Assembly (NCBI RefSeq): GCF_016919175.1
Contig: NZ_JAFFPU010000075.1
Span: 124,001 to 188,000, forward strand
Source of the DNA: Leptospira ainlahdjerensis
Lineage (GTDB): Bacteria; Spirochaetota; Leptospiria; Leptospirales; Leptospiraceae
DNA: 64,000 bases
Direction of reading: 5' to 3'
A program made the translations under genes and the position numbers. Under the pieces are notes generated by a model. That model had not been told where the DNA came from. It searched no databases and saw only the letters and a program-made list of their open reading frames with translations. This document shows positions 11,725 to 27,420 of this stretch, piece after piece. Every line of letters starts with the position of its first letter. Positions within the stretch are counted from its first letter, which is position 1.

Positions 11725-12432
11725 TTGAAACCATCTTCCCGAGAAGAATCGAAAATCCGCCCGAGAAAAAGGACATTTCTCGGGTTTTCGTTTTCTTCTT
11801 CCGCTTCTAAAAAAGAATCCAAAAAATCCTTCGAGACAAAGGAAAAACTTTTAGAAGCGACTCTTTCCGTTTTTGGAAGCAAGGGCTTTCATGAGGCAAG
11901 AGTGGAAGACATCACCGCTCAAGCGGGTTTTGCAAAAGGGACTTTTTACGAACACTTCGACAGCAAGGACGATCTCATCTACATTCTTATCGACTACGCG
12001 GCGAGAAAGGACTTGGAGATCACACAATCCCTCTTTCAAAAGTGTACGAGTTCCGTCGCGATTCGGGACCAGTATCTAAAACCGATTCTTTTGGATATAC
12101 ATTCCAAAAAAGAACTCAATCGAGTCTGTTATCAATTTCTGACGAACGAAATTCTTACAAAAGAAAAACTGCAGAAAAAAACCGATTATTACAACCGTTT
12201 GTATCAGAGATATCATCGAAGAAGCATCAAACTCGCCCAAAAATTGAATCTGCTAAATCCGAATTTTGACACTGAAGAAATCTACGTGATGTTTCGATAC
12301 CTGATCGACGGCTTCACGATCAACCAGGCTTATTCGTTTTTCTGTTCGAAGAGCGGAAACGTCGAAATAAACTCGATTCTCAAACTTTTCGATCAGGCCC
12401 TTTTCGTAAGGGATTCCAAACTCGATCAATAA
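11725..12432 (+). CDS. TetR family transcriptional regulator (pump regulator)
   Basis: A 235-residue TetR-type repressor. The helix-turn-helix lies near residues 36-83: [20 protein letters not shown], then [19 protein letters not shown]. The C-terminal part is an all-helical ligand domain with no recognised signature. The start is a TTG 4 nt after the pump stop codon, giving a basic, Ser-rich leader of about 35 residues; a later start is possible. Its placement in the pump operon and the palindrome ahead of the pump suggest it represses pump and itself. The gene converges on the porin gene and overlaps its 3' end by 7 nt. Confidence 0.88.
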   Translation: MKPSSREESKIRPRKRTFLGFSFSSSASKKESKKSFETKEKLLEATLSVFGSKGFHEARVEDITAQAGFAKGTFYEHFDSKDDLIYILIDYAARKDLEITQSLFQKCTSSVAIRDQYLKPILLDIHSKKELNRVCYQFLTNEILTKEKLQKKTDYYNRLYQRYHRRSIKLAQKLNLLNPNFDTEEIYVMFRYLIDGFTINQAYSFFCSKSGNVEINSILKLFDQALFVRDSKLDQ

Positions 12433-14147
12433 TCCTGTCTGTAGATCGCTCCTCCGGAAACGTTTTCAGGGGAAGTAGTTCCGGTCCAGAAGTTCGCTTG
12501 GAACTGAAGATAGACCGTTCTCGAATCCCGATTGTCTGACGTATGCAGGAAATAATTCTTAGCGGAGTTCGAATGCATATATTGATAAAAAAGTTGAACC
12601 TTAAAAAGGTGATAATCCCCTAACAGGTTGATTCCCGCCCAATAGACGTAGTAGGCTTCCCCCGGTTCGAAAGTTTTATTTTGGTTCCAATCGCCTTTTA
12701 AGAATTCAACCTTGATCACGGGCATGATATATTTCGAATCCCAGAGATGAAAATTATAACCGATCATTCCGTGATATCCCATCACTTGATTGGCGGCGGA
12801 ACCTGAAAACTTACTCCAAGCTCCGTTGAGATAAAATCCCTTCCAAGTAAAGGTCATGTCGTATGTATGACCGACGATCCCAAGATTCGGTCTTCCCGGA
12901 GTAGTAATCGAAGCATCGGCGAGATAATCGGAACGAAGACCTGTAGGATCGATTCCGTTCGTAGGAGTTGTTTGTTGAAGAATTAACTTTGTAGGAGCTT
13001 GATCTTTATATAAAAATTCGATCGGAACCGGTTGAGAAGTTTTGACTTGGGTTGTTTGTGCAAAGGCAGCGCCGAAAGAAAGTTTAGGATCGTTTTGAAA
13101 GATCTCATCCCCTTCCAGCCAACCGATGTCCTTTTCTTTTTTGATCAGACCACCGAAGACGTTGTATTGAGCTCTTCCATAAAAAATAGGAGCGAGGAGC
13201 TGAGGAAGATTCTGACGCGCCGCCGTATTGTCTTGTCTTCTTCCATAACCGTAATCTCCGCCGCCTCCGTGACCGTTGCCGACAAAACCGTGAAGAGATA
13301 AATATCTCGTATATTTTTTATCGAGCGCTTCCAAGGGATGGATCGCGATCATCGCACCCAAATCAAACTGAGGAAGGACGTTTGTGACGAGCGATCTTTC
13401 CAAGGAAATAAAGTTCGCGGAACTTTGAATGTATTCTCTGTTAAAAGGAACGTTGATTTGACCCAAGGTCAGACGCGAGCTTAGAATCGGAATGTTCACC
13501 CAAACCACGGCTTCATGAATGAATCCGCGAGCGTCATTCAAGGCAACTTCCTGAACATCGCCCGAGGTTTTGTCTTTTGTAACCTTTAAGAACTGGCTAT
13601 TGAGTGCGTTTTCCAAACGAAGCTGAGTCGCAAATCCCCACCACTTCGCGCCTTGGTAAAAGAAACCGAGACGTAGTCTTCTGAAATTCGCATCCGCCGT
13701 ATTGAAGTCTTCGTTTCCGGAAAAAGGGGATTGTCGATCCCCGCTCACACCGCGGAATTGAGTCCTTGCGGCGATCACCAACTTTTCTTCGTTTAGATTT
13801 TCAGGTCTGTGCTTGAAGTGATTTGGAAGTTGCATCTCTTTGCGATCCGGAAAACTGATCCTTTCCGGAGAATCGATTTTGGTTCGATTTGGTCCTGGCT
13901 TTGTATAAATCAAACCGGAATCGTTGTCTTCGTAAAATTCCTTTTTTGGTTTTTCTTGAGGTTTGGAAGAATCCGAAGCCGAACTCGGAACTGCGGACTT
14001 TTCCTGCTGATTGATTGTGTCCGCGGCGGGTGCGTTCTTCTCTTGAGCGAAAAGGGAGGTCTGAGAAAGAGCAAAAAATCCAAAAATCTGAAATCCGATT
14101 TGTAATAATGTAAGCCTAACTTTATGATTCTTTTCTTTTATTTTCAC
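12426..14147 (-). CDS. Outer-membrane porin, OprO/OprP phosphate-porin-like
   Basis: A 573-residue exported protein. A signal peptide ([17 protein letters not shown], cleavage after about residue 34) is followed by a Gln/Lys/Pro-rich linker and then a beta-barrel of alternating aromatic and polar residues. Blocks such as [41 protein letters not shown] and [19 protein letters not shown] match phosphate-selective porin O/P family proteins, where the conserved R.G..G.. and F..E segments appear; the ligand is not certain. It starts with GTG. The spacer upstream holds two 16-bp direct repeats that may be an operator. Confidence 0.75.
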   Translation of the reverse strand: MKIKEKNHKVRLTLLQIGFQIFGFFALSQTSLFAQEKNAPAADTINQQEKSAVPSSASDSSKPQEKPKKEFYEDNDSGLIYTKPGPNRTKIDSPERISFPDRKEMQLPNHFKHRPENLNEEKLVIAARTQFRGVSGDRQSPFSGNEDFNTADANFRRLRLGFFYQGAKWWGFATQLRLENALNSQFLKVTKDKTSGDVQEVALNDARGFIHEAVVWVNIPILSSRLTLGQINVPFNREYIQSSANFISLERSLVTNVLPQFDLGAMIAIHPLEALDKKYTRYLSLHGFVGNGHGGGGDYGYGRRQDNTAARQNLPQLLAPIFYGRAQYNVFGGLIKKEKDIGWLEGDEIFQNDPKLSFGAAFAQTTQVKTSQPVPIEFLYKDQAPTKLILQQTTPTNGIDPTGLRSDYLADASITTPGRPNLGIVGHTYDMTFTWKGFYLNGAWSKFSGSAANQVMGYHGMIGYNFHLWDSKYIMPVIKVEFLKGDWNQNKTFEPGEAYYVYWAGINLLGDYHLFKVQLFYQYMHSNSAKNYFLHTSDNRDSRTVYLQFQANFWTGTTSPENVSGGAIYRQDY

Positions 14148-14215
14148 TGTAAGATATCCGAATGTAATAAATCCGTTCTCCGTTCGTATTTTTTGTAATC
14201 CTGAGGGAATTTATA

Positions 14216-14264
14216 TTTCATTTAGATTACAATTAGATGAGAGAAATGTTTCATTTTGATTACA
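14216..14264. promoter_or_regulatory. Two 16-bp direct repeats upstream of the porin gene
   Basis: TTTCATTTAGATTACA at 14216-14231 and TTTCATTTTGATTACA at 14249-14264 differ at one base and are 33 bp apart, three helical turns. They lie 70-117 bp ahead of the porin start in the porin-MBL divergent gap. Spacing on one DNA face fits cooperative binding by a regulator. Which regulator, and which of the two divergent genes it serves, cannot be told. Confidence 0.4.
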
Positions 14265-14385
14265 TGGACAAGGGCCTTGAATTTTTTGTAACAATCCCAA
14301 AACGGGAAAGGGATCGGATTCCCGCTTTCAAAACAAATTCGGGGAAGAGATTCTGGAATCGGAGAAAGTCCCAAGTCTAAAAAAC

Positions 14386-15252
14386 ATGGCCCATCTGACA
14401 AAAAGGAGAAAGGAGAATCCGAACGGCAACTTCTACGTGGATTCTTCCTGTATCGATTGTGAAACGTGCAGAATCATCGCACCTTCCACATTCTCCGAAA
14501 AAAACGGGGCTTCGTTCGTATGGAAACAACCGGAAACGGACTGGGAAATGATTTCGGCTCAAAGAGCACTTCTCGCCTGCCCGACGACCTCGATCGGAAC
14601 GGAAAAGAGAATGGATCTTCAAGAGGCCAAAGAAAGTTTCCCCAATAAAATCGAAGGAAATGTCTATTACTGCGGATACCATTCAAAAGATTCTTTCGGA
14701 GCCTTTTCCTATTTGATCCAAAGAGGGGAAGGCAATATCTTAATCGATTCTCCCCGATTTGTTCCTTCCCTGGCCGAAAAGATCGAAAGACTCGGAGGAA
14801 TCCGATATCATTTCATGACACACCAAGACGACGTAGCGGATCACGAAAAATTTAGAAAGGCCTTCGGATGTGAAAGGATCATCCACGAAGGAGATCGGCA
14901 CGCCGTTCCAAACGCAGAGCTCGTACTCGAAGGAAATGAAATCTTAGATTTCGCCGAGGACGTAAGAATCATTCCGACCCCCGGTCACACAAAAGGTCAC
15001 TCCGTCCTGCTGTATCGGGAAGAAGTTCTTTTTACCGGAGATCATCTTGCTTACGATCCCAAAAAGGATCGGTTGATCGCGTTTCGAGATGCCTGTTGGT
15101 ATTCTTGGGAGGAACAAAAAAAGTCCATGGAAAAACTGAAAGAATATTCTTTTGAACGAATTCTTCCGGGACACGGATCACCTTTGTATAAAGAAAAAAA
15201 GGAAATCCGAAGAATGTTAGAAAATTGTATCGAATGGATGGGAAAACGTTAA
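14386..15252 (+). CDS. Ferredoxin-metallo-beta-lactamase fold fusion protein
   Basis: A 288-residue fusion. Residues 18-65 form a ferredoxin-like unit with C22, C25 and C28 plus C65 followed by Pro, the pattern of a single 4Fe-4S cluster. The rest is a metallo-beta-lactamase fold: the usual HxHxDH motif is replaced by HQDDVADH (146-153), and later metal ligands are the TPGHTKGH block (H201), GDH (D219) and LPGHG (H263). This arrangement is known for ferredoxin-linked MBL hydrolases, whose substrates are not established. It follows an unusual spacer and starts at ATG 14386. A dispersed-element copy lies beyond the stop. The gene converges on the hemerythrin-like gene. Confidence 0.8.
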   Translation: MAHLTKRRKENPNGNFYVDSSCIDCETCRIIAPSTFSEKNGASFVWKQPETDWEMISAQRALLACPTTSIGTEKRMDLQEAKESFPNKIEGNVYYCGYHSKDSFGAFSYLIQRGEGNILIDSPRFVPSLAEKIERLGGIRYHFMTHQDDVADHEKFRKAFGCERIIHEGDRHAVPNAELVLEGNEILDFAEDVRIIPTPGHTKGHSVLLYREEVLFTGDHLAYDPKKDRLIAFRDACWYSWEEQKKSMEKLKEYSFERILPGHGSPLYKEKKEIRRMLENCIEWMGKR

Positions 15253-15254
15253 GA

Positions 15255-15380
15255 TTTTGTCCCAAAACCTTCAGAATGTAGGAACTCCAATAAAAGTTTA
15301 AGAATGAAAAAGGCTATTTGAAAGTTCATAAGCCGTTCAAAAGAGGCATTTTGCGGGAACTCCAGCGTTTTTACGAGCTT
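15255..15380 (+). repeat. Composite dispersed element E1
   Basis: Ordered blocks: TTTTGTCCCAAAACC, TGTAGGAACTCCAAT (15277), GAAAGTTCATAAGCCG (15320), TGCGGGAACTCC (15352) and GCGTTTTTACGAGCTT. The same blocks in the same order occur at 27260-27420 and partly at 51099-51138 and 54359-54414. It fills the convergent gap between the MBL and hemerythrin-like genes and contains no gene. Confidence 0.65.
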
Positions 15381-15422
15381 GCCGAGTATCAGAAGCGGCT
15401 TTTTTTGGTCTTGTGAGAAGCT

Positions 15423-15845
15423 TTAATTAGAATCGGATTCTTTTTCTAAAATAGAATAGATTTCGGCTTCTTCTCTTTTCACAATCATTCGTAAGGAAAC
15501 GATCAACCTTCTCGTTTCCTTTCGAAATTCCGACTCGCGTTGAAGAATCGAAGACGGAAGCGACCATTTACTATTGTATTCTTTGAAGGCGATCTTAAAG
15601 TCCGTCGCTTTTTTGAGATATTCTTCCTGAAAGGCGCGTTCCTTTTTTAGAATCAAATCCTTCCATCTGGGAAAAACAAAATTCTCCTCCATACTTATAT
15701 GAAGAATCAATCGCGCCGATAAACCGGCCAGTTCGTGTAACAAGATTTCAATACTTTCAGAAATTTCAGATTCCAATCTGTTTTCAATTTTGCTCAAACG
15801 ATCGAGAAGTTCGACATGTTGATTTTTATAAAATTCGATGTCCAA
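15423..15845 (-). CDS. Hemerythrin-like (HHE) domain protein
   Basis: A 140-residue, four-helix protein with a pattern of the HHE cation-binding family: an N-terminal H in YKNQHVELL (residue 10), a mid-helix LLHEL, the block LILHISMEENFVFPRW (about residues 47-62) and Glu pairs near the C-terminus. Such proteins bind a di-iron centre and sense or store oxygen or nitric oxide. No signal peptide is seen, so it is probably cytoplasmic. It converges on the ferredoxin-MBL gene; both would bind iron, but a functional link is not shown. Domain assignment rests on spaced residues, so it is moderate. Confidence 0.65.
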   Translation of the reverse strand: MDIEFYKNQHVELLDRLSKIENRLESEISESIEILLHELAGLSARLILHISMEENFVFPRWKDLILKKERAFQEEYLKKATDFKIAFKEYNSKWSLPSSILQRESEFRKETRRLIVSLRMIVKREEAEIYSILEKESDSN

Positions 15846-16207
15846 TCGTGGTCAACCCCATAGCAAAGAAATATTCGAATGAAAATCTAAGGTTTCCCTT
15901 AAAAAATTTCGCGATCGATTTCGAATTTGAAATTCGTATGAGAGTTTTTCAATTGAACGCGGAAGAATCAGCCTCGGAGCCCAAAGATCAGAAAGCGGGA
16001 TTTTCGACGGATTACAGAGCAAATCTTAAGTCCGCATTCAAGGAAAGATTTTTTTTTCTAAAGAAGAAAATAATTCGTTCCTTCCTTTCAAAATAAAATT
16101 TGATTCGATAAGTCATCAAAACGAAAGCAATTCCTAAAAGTGCAAACTTATAATAGCGAATATTTTGATTTATAGTACGTATTTCATTATAATCTTTTAA
16201 CGATAAA
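15846..16207. other. Spacer between hemerythrin-like and EAL genes
   Basis: About 360 bp between divergent genes. Two short open frames (plus 15848-16096; minus 16012-16239) lack a convincing ribosome site, resemble nothing I know and overlap one another. The last 100 bases are AT-rich and probably hold the promoter for the EAL gene. No repeat of the dispersed family is present. Confidence 0.4.
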
Positions 16208-17884
16208 ATGCTAAACATGGATCCACAAATGGAGAACATTTCTCCTTCCTTACAAAAGTCCTTGTTGTATTTCTCCGATCAATCGATCGAAGGAATTGTG
16301 GTTCTGGATCGGGACTGGAAAACGATCTATTCCAATTCTAAATTTCAAAAATACTGGTCGGCGCCTTGTTTTCGAATTCTGTTTGAAAATTTTATTCCGA
16401 TCTTACGCTCCCAAAAAACTTGGGAAAAAGAATTTGAGATGCCTTCGGTTTTAGAAGAGAATGAAATTGAATTTCCATCCTTCGTAAACGAATCCAATTT
16501 AAAGCTTCAGTGGACGGTCCATGATTTAGGGCATTCTTATATGATCCGTTTTAGACCGGAAATTTCAATTCTTCCAAAAAAGGAATTCGATTCGAATGAC
16601 TTCGACAAGGTCACAAATCTTCCGAATAAGAATTTCTTTTTGAAACGGTTTCAAGAACTCGTTTCTCAAAATCCCCGGAACGCGGAAGGACATTTCGTAT
16701 TTTTAGTTTCTTTCTCCAATCCGGACGCTGTCGCTTTGCAGGAGGAGAATTCTTATTTTGATTCGATGTCCATAAAAGTCGCGGAGAGATTAAAAAAGTA
16801 TCTCAATCCAAAGGATTCGGTTTTTAAACTCGACGGAGATAACTTTTTGATTTCCTGCGCGCAAATCAATTCGGAACCCGAAGCCGAGTGGTTTTGCGAT
16901 TGTATCGTCGTACTTTTTAATTTTCCTTTTTCTTACGGAGAAAGGGAATTTCATCTCAACGTCAATATTGGCTACTCGCGTTTCAAATCGGAATCCGGAA
17001 GCGATCTGAATGCGATCCGAATTCTAAAGGAATCCCTACACCGTTCTTTTCTGATCGGACCAAATTCTCATTTTTATTATGATCGAAATGCGATTTCCGC
17101 GACTTCGGAAAAGGCGAAGATTGAAATCGATCTTCGGAAAGTATTAAACCGAAACGAGCTCGAAATTCACTTTCAGCCCATTATGAATATGAGAGAGAAT
17201 CGAATTTTTTCGATGGAAACTCTGGTTCGTTGGAATCATCCGCAAAAAGGAAAACTCCTTCCGGGAAGTTTTATCGCGATCGCGGAGAATTCCAGTTTTA
17301 TCAAAACAATCGGAGAATGGATGATCTGGGAAACGTTTCGATACTACGAAAATTCAATCTTAGAATCCAAAAATATATCCCTTTCTCTGAACATTTCGCC
17401 GAAACAATTGGGGGATAAGAATATCGTCCCGCTTCTTAAGGAAGCGAGCGCTTATTATAAGATTCAACCGGATCGTATCATTCTGGAAATCATTGAAAAT
17501 TCTTTCGATTCTTGCGAAACTCAAATTGGGAACGTGGTAAACTCGTTGCGAGATCACGGTTTTAAATTCGCACTCGACGATTTCGGAAAAGGTTATTCCT
17601 CTTTGGGAAGATTGATCCATCTTCCGATCGACTATATCAAACTTGATAAGATTTTTCTTTTTAATTATTTCCAGACTTCCACAAGGACGATTATCACTTC
17701 TTTGGTCAATCTTGTTCAGGCAATGGGAAAGGCGATCATCGTGGAGGGAGTGGAGAATGAAATCCAACACAATCTTTTACAGGAACTCAATTGTGACTTC
17801 GGCCAAGGTTATTTTTATTCCTATCCGTTGGAGATCCTACAAGCGGAAGAGTTGGTTTTGAACGAAAGAATCCTTCCGATTTGA
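16208..17884 (+). CDS. PAS-GGDEF-EAL cyclic-di-GMP phosphodiesterase
   Basis: A 558-residue cytoplasmic signalling protein. An N-terminal PAS-like domain (about residues 15-125, [20 protein letters not shown]) is followed by a degenerate GGDEF domain (about 135-290) whose signature reads DGDNF, so cyclase activity is unlikely. The C-terminal EAL domain (about 310-550) keeps its residues: ETLVRW for EAL, N in [10 protein letters not shown] in [19 protein letters not shown] in IKLDKIF, EGVE and GQGYFYSYP. It should hydrolyse cyclic di-GMP, with the PAS and GGDEF parts as sensors. It is a single gene; a later in-frame ATG at 16217 could also be used. Confidence 0.9.
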   Translation: MLNMDPQMENISPSLQKSLLYFSDQSIEGIVVLDRDWKTIYSNSKFQKYWSAPCFRILFENFIPILRSQKTWEKEFEMPSVLEENEIEFPSFVNESNLKLQWTVHDLGHSYMIRFRPEISILPKKEFDSNDFDKVTNLPNKNFFLKRFQELVSQNPRNAEGHFVFLVSFSNPDAVALQEENSYFDSMSIKVAERLKKYLNPKDSVFKLDGDNFLISCAQINSEPEAEWFCDCIVVLFNFPFSYGEREFHLNVNIGYSRFKSESGSDLNAIRILKESLHRSFLIGPNSHFYYDRNAISATSEKAKIEIDLRKVLNRNELEIHFQPIMNMRENRIFSMETLVRWNHPQKGKLLPGSFIAIAENSSFIKTIGEWMIWETFRYYENSILESKNISLSLNISPKQLGDKNIVPLLKEASAYYKIQPDRIILEIIENSFDSCETQIGNVVNSLRDHGFKFALDDFGKGYSSLGRLIHLPIDYIKLDKIFLFNYFQTSTRTIITSLVNLVQAMGKAIIVEGVENEIQHNLLQELNCDFGQGYFYSYPLEILQAEELVLNERILPI

Positions 17885-17961
17885 GCGATTCCTTAGACCG
17901 AGAAAGATTTTCTTTCGTCCGGCTTTGCCGATGTGAGGATCGTTTTGTTTTGAAGGTGAGT

Positions 17962-18292
17962 TTTGCGGGAACTCCCCGCTTTTTCAGAGAAAGACGAATC
18001 CCTCGTTAACAAAAGACCTTTTCGTTTTCGAGGCAAACTTTGCGGGAACTCCCCCACTTTTGCAGAGAAAGACGATGAATCCCTCGGTAACAAAAGGGCT
18101 CTTCGTTTTCAAGGCAAACTTTGCGGGAACTCCCCGCTTTTTCAGAGAAAGACGAATCCCTCGTTAACGAAAGACCTTTTCGTTTTCGAGGCAAACTTTG
18201 CGGGAACTCCCCACTTTTGCAGAGAAAGACGATGAATCCCTCGGTAACAAAAGGGCTCTTCGTTTTCAAGGCAAACTTTGCGGGAACTCCCC
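17962..18292 (+). repeat. Tandem array of alternating 77/81-bp units
   Basis: Five copies of TTTGCGGGAACTCCC start at 17962, 18039, 18120, 18197 and 18277, giving unit lengths 77, 81, 77 and 80 bp followed by a partial unit. Two unit types alternate (A-B-A-B): type A has CCCCGCTTTTTCAG and CTCGTTAAC, type B has CCCACTTTTGCAG, an extra GAT and CTCGGTAAC. Hence the real repeat is a pair of about 158 bp. It fills the convergent gap after the EAL gene (ends 17884) and before the dehydrogenase stop (18346). Several reading frames run open through it, but that follows from the repeat. Confidence 0.9.
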
Positions 18293-18345
18293 CACTCGTA
18301 AACTATTTCCTACAGAAGAAGGCTACGAGATTTCTTTAGAAAACC

Positions 18346-20034
18346 TCAGTAGTGAATCACCGATTTCAATTTTTCAGGATCCCCCGAAAAACTACCTTGT
18401 TTCGCAAAACTCTGAGAAGAACTTACAAGATCCAAATATCCGTCTCGGAAGGACGAAAGATCCCTTTGAGCGCTCGACGCTTTTTTTCCGGACGCATCAC
18501 AAAGAGAAGCTAACGCGAAAATTTCAAAAGCCAAATCGGAAATATAAATTCGATTGAGATCCAGTTCTTCCGCACCGGATTTTTCTAAGAATCCTTTCAA
18601 AAGACCGGACTTGGTACGAATCGTTTCAGAAGCTTCAGTCGTCGTATCGGTTAACTCTTCCACGTATTTGAAAAATGCGTTTGCCACTTTCTCTCTTTTA
18701 AATCCCCTCAGAACGTGTTCGCTTAACAATAAGTGGGTCCCTTCCCAAGTTTCGTTGATGATGGAATCGTTATGAAGTCTAGGAAGTGCTGAAAAATCCC
18801 CTACGATTCCGTTTCCTCCCAAGACCAAAATCGAATTGTATGTGATCTCCGTTGATGTCGCGGAACATTTGTATTTCAAAAGAGGAGCCAAAACTTCTCC
18901 AGCCAATCTTAAATTTTCAGGCGTATGATAATGCCTAAAAACGGAAGTCAACATGGCCGTGTGTTTCAATCTTTGATCGCTGAGTTGTTTTAGCAAGGAG
19001 GGGAATTCTAAAATTTTGCTTCCGTATGCGGAGCGAAACTTTGAGTACTCGTAGGCTTCCATCCAAGCTCTTCTCGAAATTCCGGAAGCGGCGAGAGAGA
19101 CGTGCAGTCTTGAAATCCCGATCACATATTTGATCAGATTCGAAATCCCGTGCGAGGGTCTACCCAATGCTTCCGCTTCGACTCCGTCATAGATGATTTC
19201 AACGGTGAGTTTTCCTCTGGATCCGATGATATCTTTTTTACGAAGAATATGATGTCCGTTTAATGTACCGTCTTCTTTGATTCTCGGAACCAAAAAAAGT
19301 CCGATCGTATTCGTGTCTTCCACTCTTGCGGTTGTTACCCAAAGGTCACCGGGATTGGAACAGAACCATTTTTCTCCCGTAAGAATCCACTTTCCATTCT
19401 CCTTTTTTCTCGCAATGGTTCGGTTCGCGCTTACATTGGAACCGCCGACCCTCTCTGTCACATATTGACCGGCCATAAAATGAGAATCACTCCCCTCTCC
19501 GGCGACCAACGGTAAATATTTCCCTTTTTGTTCGGGAGTTCCGATCGATTCCAAAACCTTGATCATTCCTTCGGTCATTGCGAGAGGACAGGTCACTCCA
19601 CCTTCTCCGTTTTGATTGGCAAGATAAGCTAACGCATATCGATGAAGATCCGTAAAAGGATGTTTCCAGGAAGAATGATAATTTAAATTTACGATCCCGT
19701 AATCATAGGAAATCTTTCTGGATTGTTTTTGTTCGTTGGAATAAACGATTTGATCGATACGATTACCGGTTCGATCGTATTTAACAACCTCTCCGTATTT
19801 GCCTTCTTTATGAGAAGCTTCCGTAAGCTCGTCTAGGATTCCTCCTACAAGAGCGCCGTAACCGAGGAGATGATCCTGCATCGCTTTTTTGTGGGTAGGG
19901 TCATAACCTTGGGAATATTTTTCAACCAAGGTTTGCAATACTCTGTCTTCTTCGTAAAAATTCTTTCCCCGATTTCCTTTATAGTCGGAAATATCAAAAG
20001 GTGCAAGCCCCGGGTTGATAGATGTATTATTCAA
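18346..20034 (-). CDS. AidB-like acyl-CoA dehydrogenase
   Basis: A 562-residue flavoprotein of the acyl-CoA dehydrogenase family, longer than standard 380-residue members and close to AidB (about 540). Motifs: FAD-binding [18 protein letters not shown] (about residues 191-208), [22 protein letters not shown], the [19 protein letters not shown] helix, and the catalytic Glu in [12 protein letters not shown] (about residue 431). It would oxidise an acyl-CoA-like substrate or, as for AidB, relate to alkylation response; this is not decided by sequence. Monocistronic on the minus strand, between the tandem array and an upstream gap of about 200 bp that holds nothing else I recognise. Confidence 0.85.
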   Translation of the reverse strand: MNNTSINPGLAPFDISDYKGNRGKNFYEEDRVLQTLVEKYSQGYDPTHKKAMQDHLLGYGALVGGILDELTEASHKEGKYGEVVKYDRTGNRIDQIVYSNEQKQSRKISYDYGIVNLNYHSSWKHPFTDLHRYALAYLANQNGEGGVTCPLAMTEGMIKVLESIGTPEQKGKYLPLVAGEGSDSHFMAGQYVTERVGGSNVSANRTIARKKENGKWILTGEKWFCSNPGDLWVTTARVEDTNTIGLFLVPRIKEDGTLNGHHILRKKDIIGSRGKLTVEIIYDGVEAEALGRPSHGISNLIKYVIGISRLHVSLAASGISRRAWMEAYEYSKFRSAYGSKILEFPSLLKQLSDQRLKHTAMLTSVFRHYHTPENLRLAGEVLAPLLKYKCSATSTEITYNSILVLGGNGIVGDFSALPRLHNDSIINETWEGTHLLLSEHVLRGFKREKVANAFFKYVEELTDTTTEASETIRTKSGLLKGFLEKSGAEELDLNRIYISDLAFEIFALASLCDASGKKASSAQRDLSSFRDGYLDLVSSSQSFAKQGSFSGDPEKLKSVIHY

Positions 20035-20232
20035 AGTATTATCTCCTCATTCACTAAATTCTTCTAACTAAAAAAATTGACGGTTTATACTTTTTTAAAA
20101 TATAGATTTTAGGAAAGTATAACGCCGCCCTCGTTTCCAAGCGAGCGAAAAAAGAAGCGAGTCAGAGAAGAGCTAACGTGCTCGATTTCGGAATTTTTGA
20201 ATCGAAAACCATCCAGAAAAACAAAATCGAAT

Positions 20233-22863
<2,631 letters not shown>

Positions 22864-23332
22864 CTAAATTCCTAAAAATAAATTCCATTCCCGTAGGTTC
22901 AATCGACTCTGAGTCCGATTTCTCAAAAGAGCCGTATCCATTTTGTAAATCTTTTTTTGATACCGATTTATTTGGTCCGACAAAGGATCTCGAAAGAAAA
23001 TCTCTTGTCTCCGAATGAAAGCCGACTCCAGAAAGAAACCGAATTCTATCCAACAAATGAGAATCCCGGAATAAATCCTGTAGGAGATACGACGATCCTT
23101 CCGTAAAAATCGCGCGCCCCACCCTGACTTTGGGTGGAGGGGTGGGTGGCGGGAAAACTCGGGGAACTTTTCTCTATCAGAAAATCATAATTTTGCAAGT
23201 AAAAAGTCTCCTCTCTCCCTTTGTGGGAATTCCCACAAAACTTCCCCAAGGGTTGTTCTCATTCCTTTGCTATTCTTCAACGTATGGCAAAGATATGCGG
23301 AAATTAAGAACGATCACGGATGATCCCCTTTT
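22864..23332. other. Spacer between metG and glnD
   Basis: About 470 bp between the two minus-strand genes. It contains a hairpin CCACCC-N7-GGGTGG near 23119 and a perfect 20-bp palindrome at 23220-23239. A minus-strand open frame over 22835-23122 overlaps the glnD start and resembles no protein I know, so I do not call it. Confidence 0.4.
23220..23239. repeat. Perfect 20-bp palindrome TTTGTGGGAATTCCCACAAA
   Basis: A self-complementary 20-mer, about 95 bp past the metG stop. Its core GTGGGAATTCCCAC looks like a third variant of the GCGGGAACTCC / GTAGGAACTCC family with both halves present, as if two inverted copies were fused. It could act as an RNA hairpin after metG or as a dimeric protein site. 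Confidence 0.7.
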
Positions 23333-25468
<2,136 letters not shown>

Positions 25469-25530
25469 AGATTTTCATTGCAAATCCAATGGTTAGGATA
25501 GAATTTTCTGAAAACCTGGAGGAACTCCCG

Positions 25531-26040
<510 letters not shown>

Positions 26041-26105
26041 ATCCATCTTTTGAAGCAGAATCGTTTCCTACAGATCAGATCCTTGTTTCCCGGAAAACCT
26101 TTACG

Positions 26106-27065
26106 ATGAACTGGGTCTGGGAAACGTCGTTCTATCTTTTGATCCTCTACGCCGGACTTCAGTTCTTGATGTCGGGTCCGGTCATTCAGTTGCTCGTTAA
26201 CTTTTTTTCGTTTCGGCATTTCAAATTCAAGTGGTCTTCTTCGGGAATTCTTCTTCCGGTTTTTTACGTCCTTTCCAAAAACTTTACGATAGAATTTCCG
26301 GGGATTCTTAAAACCGATCAGGTTTACACGAGAATTTCCTCCCTGAACTTTCAGATCGATTTTTTTTCCTTATTCAAAGGCAAGTTGAGAATTCCGTCCT
26401 CTTACTTTCGAAACTTCCACATGGATTATACCAACATCGTCAGTCCTCACAAAAAAATAGGACTCATGCCTAAACGTGGAAGAATCATATTCCAAAATAT
26501 GAAAATAGAAAACGGATCGATATCGATCGTAGATAAAACCCTAACTCCAACTTATTCGATTCAACTCCGGGATATCGCAATCGAAGGCGGCTACATGGAT
26601 TCGGGTTCTCCGTTGGAACTACTCTTTCGAACCAAAAGCGGCTCCTGCAGACTCGGAAAAAGAGGAACCCTTAGAATCGGCGTTTTGGCCGGAGAAACGA
26701 GGGGTTTTCTATCGTTAAGCGACATCACCTGGTCCGAACTCGCGGGTCTTCAAGTGATTCCCCTTCCTTTTCTCAAAAACAGAGTTCAAATCTACGTGGA
26801 ATTCAAACATATCAACGAAGATCAAACTTCCGTTGAAGGAACTCTGATACACTTTGCACCGAACTCCAACGATAAACCCGAGCAGAGTTATCCGTTTCAA
26901 TTTGTGATCGATTGGAAGAACTACAATCTTCCCTTCGATCTTGCGCTCCGGGAATTGATCTTAGAATTATTTTTGAAGATCAAACTCAAAGGTGTGATGA
27001 CGAGAACGATTCAGAGCGTCGCAAAAGGACTCTACTCGATCATCGGAAGGAACCGAAAACGTTAG
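26106..27065 (+). CDS. AsmA-like periplasmic/membrane-associated protein
   Basis: A 319-residue protein with an N-terminal hydrophobic helix ([20 protein letters not shown], about residues 8-27) and then a long beta-rich part with an [23 protein letters not shown] motif, a pattern seen in AsmA, DUF748 and related lipid-transport-like proteins. A basic stretch ends the protein ([13 protein letters not shown]). It probably sits at the inner membrane facing the periplasm. The family is only weakly indicated and no partner gene is adjacent. It starts 65 nt after the TerB-like gene and may share its transcript. Confidence 0.55.
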   Translation: MNWVWETSFYLLILYAGLQFLMSGPVIQLLVNFFSFRHFKFKWSSSGILLPVFYVLSKNFTIEFPGILKTDQVYTRISSLNFQIDFFSLFKGKLRIPSSYFRNFHMDYTNIVSPHKKIGLMPKRGRIIFQNMKIENGSISIVDKTLTPTYSIQLRDIAIEGGYMDSGSPLELLFRTKSGSCRLGKRGTLRIGVLAGETRGFLSLSDITWSELAGLQVIPLPFLKNRVQIYVEFKHINEDQTSVEGTLIHFAPNSNDKPEQSYPFQFVIDWKNYNLPFDLALRELILELFLKIKLKGVMTRTIQSVAKGLYSIIGRNRKR

Positions 27066-27200
27066 ACGAAATCACCTTCCTTCGCGGCGAAAAAGAGTAG
27101 AATTTGGTTCGCCCTAAAATCCAAAATCAGAAACGAACGTTCCTGTTTCGACAAACCGTTTGACCGGAAAAAGCGTAGGACCGGGCCTCAAGTCCTTCGA

Positions 27201-27212
27201 TGTAGGAACTCT
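27201..27212 (+). repeat. Dispersed motif copy (TGTAGGAACTCT)
   Basis: TA variant of the 12-bp motif with one mismatch, downstream of and codirectional with the AsmA-like gene. Confidence 0.65.
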
Positions 27213-27259
27213 CACAATACCGGTTTTTCAAAAGAGGAATTTCAGTCGTTGGCTCTGAA

Positions 27260-27420
27260 CTTGTCCAAAACCTGTCAAGCGCCAATTAAAGCGAAACACT
27301 GAGTTTCAAAAATGTAGGAACTCCAATCAGAATTGAACAATGAGAAGTCCGATCGAAAGTCTACAAACCGCAAAAGTTATGAAAAACTGCGGGAACTACC
27401 GCATTCCAATTACGAGCTTA
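27260..27420 (+). repeat. Composite dispersed element E2
   Basis: Blocks shared with the copy at 15255-15380, in the same order: CTTGTCCAAAACCTG, ATGTAGGAACTCCAATC (27312), GAAAGTCTACAAACCG (27355), CTGCGGGAACTACCGCA (27387) and TTACGAGCTT. Spacing from the GAAAGT block to GGGAAC is 36 bp, against 35 in E1 and 37 at 54359. Confidence 0.6.

Noticed and set aside
15848..16239. Two short opposed frames in the hemerythrin-EAL spacer
   Set aside because: No ribosome site or family; they overlap each other and one runs into the EAL gene start.
17962..18292. CRISPR array
   Set aside because: Units are contiguous with no unique spacers, and no cas genes are in the window.
17963..18557. Frames of 62-119 codons through the 77/81-bp array on both strands
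   Set aside because: Open only because the repeat unit lacks stops; repeated peptides MRELPAFSEKDES-like follow from the DNA repeat.
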